DNA from: Molossus alvarezi | Lineage: Eukaryota; Chordata; Mammalia; Chiroptera; Molossidae | Direction: 5' to 3' | Length of the DNA: 64,000 bases | NCBI GenBank assembly: GCA_037176705.1 | Contig: CM073891.1 | Coordinates: forward strand, 90,478,327-90,542,326 | In this document: piece by piece, positions 1 through 9,700 of the stretch | Position numbering within the stretch: position 1 is the first letter of the stretch | Layout of the letters: the number at the start of each line of letters is the position of its first letter | The notes under the pieces: model-generated | The model's database searches: none | The model's input: the letters and a program-made list of their open reading frames with translations, nothing else | Told to the model about the DNA's origin: nothing | Program-made: the position numbers and the translations under genes

Positions 1-152
1 CAAAAGTATATGTTGCAGGCCAAAAACAATCTAATGAATTCATCATTTCTAACTTTATAATCATTTCTCCCATTAGTATACTTGAAAAGAGTTATAGTTA
101 TTTTTGGAGGCAGTATATCATAAAGTTAAGGTCATAATAGCCAAAACATTTT

Positions 153-1092
153 ATTTTATTTTTAAATTTTTATTTAATTAATTTATTTATTTTTGTTACA
201 GATGTTTCTCCTTTTCCCCCCACTGATTCCCCCCTCCCTCTCCCTCCCTGCCCTGTCCCCAGCTTTGTTGTCCATGTCCATTATTCATGCACACATGCAT
301 ATAAGTTCTGTGGTTTATCTCTCCCCCCACCCCCTCTTCTGGGGATTGTCAGTCTGTACCCCACTTCCATGTCCCTAGGACTACCCCATTCCTCAGACTG
401 TTATGTTCCTTATATTCCACAAATAAGTGAGATCATATAATACTTGTCTTTCTGTTTGGCTTGTTTTGCTTAGGATGACACTTTCCAGGTCCCTCCATGT
501 CGTCTCAAAGGATAAGAGATCTTTCTTTCTTACAGCTGCATAGTACTCCATAGTGTATATGTACCAGTGCTTTTTTATCCATTCGTATACTGATGGACAT
601 TGGGCTATTTCCAGATCTTAGCTATTGTAAATAGTGCTGCTACAAACATGGGGGTACATATATTCTTTATAATTGGTGTTTCAGGCTTCTTAGGGTATAT
701 TCCTAGAAGTGGGATCACTGGGTCAAATGGAAGTTCAATTTTTAATTTTTTGAGGTAACACCACATTGTTTTCCATAGTGGCTGCACCAGTCTGCATTCC
801 CACCAGAAGTGCACTAGAGTCTCCTTTTCTCCACACCTTCGCCAACACTTGTTTGATGATTTATTGATGGTGGCCATTCTGACAGGTGTGAGGTGATACC
901 TCATTGTTGTTTTAATTTGCATCTCTCTGATGATTAGTGATGTTGAGCATTTCTTCATATGTCTCTTAGCCATTTGTATGTCCTGTTTGGAGAGGTGTGT
1001 ATTTAGTTCCTCTGCCCATTTTTTAATTGGGTTATTTGTCTTCCTTTTGTTGAGTTGTATGATCAATCTATATATATTGGAAATTAACCCCT
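153..1092 (-). mobile_element. L1, 5'-truncated, young
   Basis: Reverse-strand 3' end of an L1. It encodes a nearly intact ORF2 C-terminal piece ([18 protein letters not shown]..., [12 protein letters not shown]) and the 3' UTR with an A-rich tail at the low-coordinate side. It is flanked by a 15-bp perfect target duplication, TAGCCAAAACATTTT, at 138-152 and 1093-1107. It belongs to the same subfamily as the 24.7-30 kb L1. Confidence 0.9.
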
Positions 1093-1114
1093 TAGCCAAA
1101 ACATTTTTGTAAAA

Positions 1115-2130
1115 GAAGAAAGTTGGAAGACTTACCCTTTTCATTTCAGTATGTACTATAGAGCAAAACTAATTAAAACCATGTGGTATCAGCATAAAAA
1201 AAAAAATAGAGATATAGCCATAGAACAGATTTGACATATAGAAAGAAACCCTTACATTTACGGACAATTTCCCACAAAGGCACCAAAGCAATTTAATAGT
1301 CTTTTCAAAAAAAAAAAAAAAAAGGTGCTAAGACAATTGAATATTTGCATGTAGAAAGACGAATTTAGACTCTTACCTTAAACATAGGCAAATTTTATGA
1401 CAAAAAGGGCAACAGACCTAAACATAAAAATGGAAAACTATAAAACTCTTAGAAGAAAACATAGGAGTAATTCTCTCTGACCTTGAGCTAGAAAAATATT
1501 TTTTATAACACCAAAAGCTCAAGCAATAGGAGAAAAAAGTTGATAAATTGGACTTCATCAAAATTAAAAACATTCACTCTTCAAAAGACACCAATAGACA
1601 AGTCACAGAATGGGAGAAAATGTCTACAAATCATATATCTGATAAAGTCCAGAATATATGAAAAATATATGTCCCAATAAGAGACAATCTATTTTTAAAA
1701 TGAGCATAGGATCTGAATAACTATTTTACCAAAGAAGAGATAAGATAGCCAATAAACAGATGAAATGATGCTCAAGATCATTAATTATTAGAGGAATGGA
1801 AAGTAAAACTACAATGAGATACCGTTTCATACCCACTGAAATGGCCATAGTTGGGGGGGGGGGGCAATAGCAAATTAAGATATGGAGAAACTGGAACTCT
1901 CTTCATTGCTGATGGAAATGTAAATTGGTGCAGCCATTTGGGAAAATAGTTTGTCAGTTTCTGAAAAAGTTAAATGTAAATTTGTTGTATAACTTAGCAA
2001 TTCCATGATTACATACCTATCTGCCCAAGAGAAATAAAAACACATGGACACACAGACTTGCATGTAAATGTGCACAGCAGCATTATTTACAATAACCTGC
2101 AAACAACCCAAATATATTTATACATACACC
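1115..2130 (+). mobile_element. Old L1 fragment (ORF2 C-terminal region)
   Basis: Degenerate L1 ORF2 landmarks in order: cataggagtaattctctctgacc, the tggacttcatcaaaatt block, gagataccgtttcatacccactg, and tgcacagcagcattatttacaataac. It contains many stops and a G-run (1852-1863). The young L1 at 153-1092 landed at its edge. Confidence 0.8.
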
Positions 2131-2334
2131 AGCTGCTGAATATATAAACAAAATATCATATATTATACATGTATTCATAAATGTATATTTCAATGTTTAT
2201 ACACGTGAACAGATTTTTATCGATCTCTGTGCTAAAATGATACTTATATGAAGTCTTATAACTATATATTTTATCACATTCATAAGAATATGAGCATATA
2301 TATTATCTCAAATTAGCTTTTATTCAATTTTCAG

Positions 2335-2535
2335 TTCAGACACAAATCTGAGTGCAAATTCTAGCTCCATCATGTCTTAGCTCTGTGCCCCTGGGCTAGC
2401 TACTTGACCTCTCTGAATCCAATATTAGTAAAATATGTGTAATAATATTTACCTTACGGAACTGTAGAATTAGATGAGATGAAATATATAAAATGCTTAA
2501 CACTAGGCTGGCACAGTGTCAATTCTTAACAAATC
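2335..2535 (+). mobile_element. MIR SINE
   Basis: Matches the MIR layout: caaattctagctccatcatgt, the gacctctctgaatcc core, taataatatttacctta, and the end cactaggctggcacagtg. Ancient and diverged. Confidence 0.75.
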
Positions 2536-2609
2536 ATACCCAGTATCACTACTTGTCTTTTTGGAGTTTTATTTGCAAATCTAAGTGTGTACTAACACTC
2601 GTGGGTGAG

Positions 2610-2800
2610 GAGAAGGAAGGCATTTTGTGCAGTGGAGAAGGCCACTTCCACAGTCTGGCTGTCTGACTTCAAATTGTTCTTAATATCTCGGAGCCTTGGT
2701 TGCCAAAATCTGTAAAGGAGGATAATGTTAGTCATCTTCCATGACTCGTTGTGATTAGAAAAATTGTATTCAAGTGCTGTTATAAACTACAAAATACAAT
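2610..2800 (+). mobile_element. MIR-like SINE, diverged
   Basis: A second MIR-like core: ctggctgtctgacttcaaatt, then cggagccttggttgcc, then aatctgtaaaggaggataatg. Weaker match than its neighbour. Confidence 0.55.
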
Positions 2801-3228
2801 AAACAATCTAAAGTGCTCTAAATTATAACTGTTTCCATCAATGCCACCCACAATGTCTTTTTAGGAGAACCTGAATAAGTACTCATAGGGTAATGATGTG
2901 TAATCATTTCTCCACCTCTAAGATCATAATGATTCTTTTCATGGCTACAGTGGTCATTTTCAAAACAAATTGTATTCCCCTGTAACTTGAATACAGAGTA
3001 AAAACTATGTTGCTCCCTATCTAAAACACTCTCTGCCTGTCCTCATGAGCTATCAGGCTCAGCTAAATCTGTCCCTGGCCAGTATGTGAATAATCCCCAC
3101 TGGTTCTGAGACCTCCATCCACCACTGATGTGACATTCTTTGTGTTCAAATGTCTAGCTGACGTCTGATGCTTAAAACAGCCTATGCCTTCACTCCTCGC
3201 TGCATTGTCACAGCCCTGTATCACCGCT
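2801..3228. other. LMOD2 upstream sequence
   Basis: Single-copy-looking sequence just before the LMOD2 promoter. Apart from the CRE-like site at 3159-3166, nothing certain is visible. Muscle control elements would be expected here but cannot be proved by eye. Confidence 0.4.
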
Positions 3229-3238
3229 CTTAAAAGGC
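3229..3238 (+). promoter_or_regulatory. Possible TATA-like element of LMOD2
   Basis: CTTAAAAGGC lies about 120-130 bp before the LMOD2 start codon and would place transcription start near 3260, giving a 5' UTR of about 100 nt. A CRE-like TGACGTCT lies at 3159-3166. No CpG island is visible, as expected for a tissue-restricted muscle gene. This is inference from sequence only. Confidence 0.35.
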
Positions 3239-3358
3239 TATCGCAGCCACTCCTAGCACCAGTTGCTGACCAGCCTGCTCACTTGCCTCCTTCTGGCTTC
3301 TAGCTGCCTTGAATGCCCGATTCTTCAAGCTCCCTGTGGGTCTGACAAAACAGGGACC

Positions 3359-3631
3359 ATGTCTACCTTTGGCTACAGGAGAGGACTTAGCAAATATGAA
3401 TCCATCGATGAGGATGAACTCCTTGCTTCCCTGTCAGCTGAAGAGCTGAAGGAGCTAGAGAGGGAGTTGGAAGACATTGAACCTGACCACAACCTTCCTG
3501 TGGGGCTAAGACAAAAGAGTCTGACGGAGAAAACCCCCACGGGGACATTCAGCAGAGAGGCACTGATGGCCTATTGGGAAAAGGAGTCCCAAAAACTCCT
3601 GGAGAAGGAGAGGCTGGGGGAGTGTGGAAAG
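3359..3631 (+). CDS. LMOD2: LMOD2 coding exon 1 (residues 1-91)
   Basis: Starts ATGTCTACC and ends ...GAGTGTGGAAAG with a GT donor (gtaggc) at 3632; phase 0. It encodes the tropomodulin-like N-terminus with the helical [21 protein letters not shown] region, which in this family binds tropomyosin and actin. The frame stays open into the intron to 3742, but that tail ([11 protein letters not shown]...) has no family resemblance and is intronic. Upstream in-frame codons back to 3263 lack an ATG, so the ATG at 3359 is the start. Confidence 0.95.
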
Positions 3632-6600
3632 GTAGGCTTTCGGGACTTTTCCTTGGCTGTTCCCAGCTCCCTACCCCCACCCCAAACCTGGGAACCTGTT
3701 TTCTCTACCTTTGCAGTCCTCATCACTTTTCTTTCCTTGTAACCTGCTACTGAAAAATGTTTCGGGCTGAAATAGTCATGTAACTTCTATGGCTACCCAA
3801 AGGATTATAAAATGTAAAATGATTGGCTGGGGTTCTATAAGATGGAATCTTCAAGAATAAAATTATTCATAAGTAAAGGCATAGGTTTAGATATTTTACC
3901 AAACATAAGCTTAATTTGAGTTATAAGTTGGGGATGTGGTGTAGTATCTGTTTCTGAGATTATATATATATTGCAGTTAAGTAAATTTTCTTCTATAAAG
4001 ACAAAAGTGGATACTCTTGTTGCTTTGACTATGATGGTGACTAAAAAAAAATACTTTCTTTTTTTCTGACACCAAGAAGTGTGGGGTGGTAGGAAATTAC
4101 ATGGGACTCAGAGTCAAGGGACCTTATTTCTAGTCTCTTCTCTGTTCCTAAATTGTTGGACCTTGAACAGATAGTCACTTCTGCAGGATTCTCTTTCCCA
4201 TCTATCCATGGGAGCCAGTGGTTTTATTGTGTGTGTGAGAACCAAACCCCTTTGAGATTTGGGAAAGTTATGGACCTTCTCCTTCAGAAAATGCATAAAT
4301 ACACAAATTTTACATAGAATTTCCAAATGCGACATGCATCCCAAACCCTCCTGAGGGGCCCAGGTTAAGTGTGCCTGTGTAGATGACCTCAAAGATCTTT
4401 TCCTACTTTACAATAGTGAGTCTGAGGCCAGGAAGTGTGCTTATGTTAGAGGGAAGATCTACTGAGTTCTTGTTCTCTGACCACTAAACAGCTCCTTTAA
4501 ATTTGCCAAATGAATCATTAAAAGAAGGAGTTCAAAAGACTACGGTCTGGAAAAATAGTAATGGCAATAAGAATGTTGATATAACCAAATTCTGAATTTC
4601 TGGAAGAGCACAGGTCAGGAGCAATCATTTAAAACCTCGGTGCTCACCTGGAATAATCTAAAACCAAAATGGCCTGAAGCCAGAGGCAAGACTTCCACAG
4701 TACTAATCTCGGCACTGCTAGATGATCTTGATGATAGGATGTGTGGGCCACATTAGTAGCAAGATATGTGTGAGCTTTGTCCATGTCAATCATTGAAGGA
4801 AGGGTCACTGGGATCAGGCCAGAGTCTGCCAAGGCCACGGTGGCCACCTGCATGGAAGGGCTGGAGCGGGAGTTGATAAGGAAGGACACACACGACAGGC
4901 CAGGATTTAAGTTCAGTTCTCCACAACTATGATTTTTAGAGGTCTTTTTTTTTTTTTTTCTGATGTGAGAATGTGTGTCCAAATATATAACAGAAAACAT
5001 TTTAATTACAATTATTAAAGAATTTTCTTGATAAAAAAGATTTAAATGGACTCAGAAGATCCAGGACAGACAGCCATTGTAGAAATAACCCAACAAAGGC
5101 ATTTTAATGTCATAATGTCTTGAGATTGCTGGGGAACAAAGGGCAAAGCCTGTTGTCAGCTGTTGATGGAACACACCTGATCCTGCCAAAGATTTTGCTG
5201 CTCCCTGCCAATGGCTTATCAAGTCAATTAGAGAGGCTGCCGTGTTGATGAACTTAGATTCCTTTCTTGCTAATTTTTTTCCCACTACGCTTTCCTCTCT
5301 GACCAGCTGTCACTGTAGTCACAAGGAGTGCGGAGCAGAAGCTTGCTGATGGAGAGTAAATCCATTCCCAGTACAGGAAAAAGCTCAAAGCAGCTGATGG
5401 GTGGGTGGGTGTGGGGGAGGGGTACAGCAGTGTAAGTGAGGAGCAGCACAGTACAGACCATGAGAAGGAGATGGGGGTCTTTGTTATCAAGCTACTGGCT
5501 CTACAAAAGCTTATGAAAATCATGTTGAACTTCTGTTGAATGACAGCCTCTGGCCCCCTGGGTTCACACAAAGTTATGCTACACTAAATAGCTCCAGAGG
5601 GCCTTAGAGACCAAGGCTCTAACTCCTCTAGCTTGAGTACACTCATATTATTTAATTAAATTCTTACCTTGTGCACATGAGAACTCAGAATGAGAGAGGT
5701 TAAGAAACGAATTTGAGATCAACAATTTAAAAGCAAGCTGAAAGTCAAACCAATCTCTATGGGCACAAAGACCACAATTCTCAAAATGTGGGTGCCCGGC
5801 CATCAGCCTGGTCTGTGAACTTTTCAGAACTGCTAATTCTATATGCCCTCAGACCTGCTGAATGAGGGACTCTGGGATAGGGCCTGACATTCTGCGGTTT
5901 CACAAGCCCTGCATGTGACACACTACAGTTTAAGAACCACTCGAGTATACTGGAATTTCTATGAGCCACCCCACCCCCACCCCATGCAGAGGAGACTTGT
6001 CTAAAGTCAACCATCTCTTTGCAGGTAGACCCAGACCCAGAACCAAAAACCTCATCAAGCCTCTTGCCTCTTCGTTCATGTAATGATGCCAGGGCGGTGA
6101 TCGGAGAAACAGTACACATCACTGCCTCGCCGCATCCCCAGCTCCTCACCCCCGTTCTCAAGGATCAGGATTAACCCCAGGGCAGTGACAGACAGGAGAT
6201 CTGGAATAATTCAGAAAGCAGGCAGATTGTTTTTTGCATCCTCCTATCCTCCCCCTGCCACTCTAGACAACTTTCTTCTCCTGTATGTCCTCCCCGCTGG
6301 GGTGACCAACTACCTCAGATTGTCCGGGACTATACAGATTTTTAGAACCAAAAATCCTGCTTTTTAGGATGGTTTTCAACCCCAGGCAAACTGGGACAGT
6401 TGGTCACCTCATCCCCACCCAGCCCTGTCTGTACTTTTCTCCGTTAGCCAATGTCATTTTACACCCATTCAGTAAGCAAGTATTTCCCGAGCCCCTGCTG
6501 CATGCTGAGCATTGCACGAGGTGAACAAAACAGCAGCAAAGAACAGCATTGTGGGAATGCATTGCAAGATGATTTCAGGGGGTGTCAAAGATGGCTTTCT

Positions 6601-6752
6601 GGAAGAAAGTACATTTTGAGGGGGAGACATCTCTTGCAGATAAAGCCTAAAGTTCTTTAAAAACCAAAGTGGATAAAATTAAGGATGACGTTAGAGACAC
6701 TATACCTTGAATTTTGAGACAGACCTTTTTCCTGCAAATATGGAAACAGCTG

Positions 6753-6787
<35 letters not shown>

Positions 6788-9700
6788 TCCCTTTCCCTCC
6801 TGATCTTGAAGAAGTGAGTAAATTAAGACTATACAAGCCATCCCAGGAGTGGCTGACCCTTTCCCCAGGCCATCACTTGGTGCCTGCCACTCCAAACAAG
6901 TGAATAACAGGAGGCTATTTTGTGATAGCAACTGGGCAAACAAACTTGGAGACAAGCACAGTGTTATCCAAAGCTCATGCCACATGCCTCAGGCAGTAGG
7001 AGCCCTCAAGACTTTGGGGACAGGGGAGGGACATGGGAAAACTGAACTCTGTCAGCAATTTTTCCTTCCCTCCCTCCCTCCCTCCCTCCCTCCCTCCCTC
7101 CCTCCCTCCCTCCCTCCCTCCCTTCCTTCCTTTTTTATCAAAACAGGTAGCAAGAAAAAGAGAGGGGTCAGTTGGACTTTTTAGTACAGAGTCTTGTAAA
7201 CAGGAAAAACAAAGGTAGAATGAAATTGTGTTTGCCTGAAAGTCTTTCATAATTGATACATGGTAAATAATTTAGGAACATCAGGCTAAGGCAACAGCTT
7301 GCTGGAAGATTTTCTACTGTTCTCTGCTGTTCCTCATTACAATTAGAGTCTAGTTTCTGTAGTCTGTGTCATTTAACCCTGCACTAGTGTGAAATTTCAA
7401 GTTGATTTGCTGAAAAGGATGACCTAAATGTTTTTCTGCACAGAGTCAAGCTTTGACCTGCTGCTGCTCGCTGGGTTTCTTTCTCCAGAGCAGGGACAGG
7501 GACACAGCAACAGCTCACAGGTGTTGTGGGGTTTCTGAGAACTTGTGCCAGGCTCTACCCCAGGGAAAGATAAATGTTAAAGAAGCAAATGACACTCCTG
7601 CTTCTGTCTAGACTGAGACAGGCCAGGGCAGATAGCACCTGGCTCCTGTCACATCTGCTATAGAAGACAAATTTTGGGAAAAGTTTTGAACATTAAGAAA
7701 AGAAACCCATTAATATTTTGTGTATTTTTGTTGCCATATGTTTGTTTCAGAAATAAGCAAGGACAAAGGGGTGAGGGGTGATTCCAGAAGAGAGGGTTGA
7801 ATTTTCTAAATTGTAAGTAGGATACACATCAAGTATTTCAGAGTGGATAGTCAAGAAAATAAAAAATTTTTCAAAGGTTTTCCAGTCCTGCCCCACCAGG
7901 TGGCTCAGTGGTTGAGCATCAAGAGGTCGCCAATTCAATTCCCGGTCAGGGCACATGCCCAGGCTGTGGGCCCAATCCCCAGTGGGGGGCATGCAGGAGG
8001 TGGCCAATCTATCTTCTCTTTCATTGATGTTTCTACCTCTCTCTCCCTTCCTCTTTCTCTAAAAATAAAGAAAAAAATTAAAAAAAAAAAAAAGTTTTTC
8101 AGCCCTGGCTGGTTTGGCTCAACAGTTAGAGTGTCAGCCCGAGGACCAAAGAGTTGCAGGTTCGATTCCAGTCAAGGGTATGTACCTCAGTTGCAGTTTG
8201 GTCCCCGGCCCTGGTCGGAGTTGTGCAAGAGGCAACCAATCGATGTGTCTCTCTCACATCAATGTTTCTCTCACTCTCTTTCCCTCCCACTCTATCTGAA
8301 GATAAATGGAAAAATATCCTCGGGTTAGAATGAAAGAAAAAAGGTTTTCCAAAGCTGAGGTTCCAACTTATTTGTTCAAAGTGGCAAAATGATAGTAAAT
8401 TTTAATTCAATAAATTGAATTCTGGATATTTATTTGGTGGAAAACAAAAGAAATGTTTGTTAGAAAAAGCTGTTGAAAGCTATGCAATAAAATGTTGACC
8501 TTGGTAACCCAGGAAATTAACTTTACTCCTTATATATTTTTGTATTACCTTGCCATGTATTACTTTTTTTTTTATTTATTGAGATATAATTAACATATAA
8601 CATATATTAGTTTTATGTGTACAACATGATATGATATATATATTAAAACCTCATTATAATGGACTAATTCGGGAGAGGAAGTGTCTGTTAAAGCTGAAGT
8701 CCATTATATAATTAAGTAGGTTTTCTGAATTCGTATGTTAAGAAATTGACAAATTAGTTGGCTTACCTGTTTTTACTTATGTAGACACATTTGTGTAATT
8801 AGAATTAAGTATGTATGAAAAGTTTAATTTCACAAAAAGTTTTCTATATATATTACTGTAATTTTTATTCTTTATTTTAAATTATTTTTTTAAATACATT
8901 TTTATTAATTTTTTAGAGAGAACAAGGGTGAGGGAGAGAGATAGAAATATCAATGAGAGACAAACATTCATCAGCTGCCTCCTGCATGCTTCCTACTGGG
9001 GATCAAGCCTGAAACCCCAGCATATGCCCTGACTGGACTGTGACCTCTTGGTGCATGGAACAAAGTTCAATCCACTGATCCACACCAGCCTGGCTATAAT
9101 TTTTCATTTATACTGAATAGGTCTAGTAAATGTGTACATTCACTAGTTACCGAGAGTAAACAAATGCACACAGTTGGGGTGTGGCTTATCACAGTGGGAT
9201 GTGGCACATCAGCCTGCTGGAAACATCAGCCATCAGGCCTAGAAACTGCTTCAGAAAGTCACGCCATGAGACAACAGAACCAATTACCCTGAAGGATGAG
9301 ATGTGATCATGTGCTAATCATTTGAGGAACATTTTTTACAAGTGGTGACTAGGATTTAAGTATGTAGACTCTAGTTGTAGCTGTGTAATACGTATTTATG
9401 TTGGTGAAATTACTGTAGTGTTTTTCCCAACATATGGCCTATGCGCTAAAATTTGTTAAAAACAATGGTGAATTAATAACAAAAACAACCCATTAATTTA
9501 ATTATGAGCAAATCTTGGTTAAAAGCATTTTAAGATTAACATGGTGTTAATTTTCACATATGACATATAGACCAGAAGTGGACCGGGAATTTTGTCGGTT
9601 AAATCCAAGCCCCTGAAATCGAGGTCCATAAAATTAAGGGTTTACTGTATTGCCAAACCATGTTATTTTTGTAAATTAAAAATTGTGCTTAGGAATGACA

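Noticed and set aside
605..1144. 179-codon minus-strand frame
   Set aside because: L1 ORF2 C-terminal fragment inside a target-duplicated, truncated L1.
1..3228. Exon of the neighbouring gene ASB15
   Set aside because: ASB15 lies upstream of LMOD2 in human, but no ankyrin or SOCS-box coding was seen here.
3263..3358. Leader-like N-terminal extension of LMOD2 (hydrophobic, signal-peptide-like)
   Set aside because: The in-frame stretch begins with TTG and contains no ATG before 3359; family members start at MSTFGYRRG.
7067..7131. Tandem array with possible CRISPR-like or coding meaning
   Set aside because: A simple tetranucleotide repeat without spacers, in a mammalian intron.
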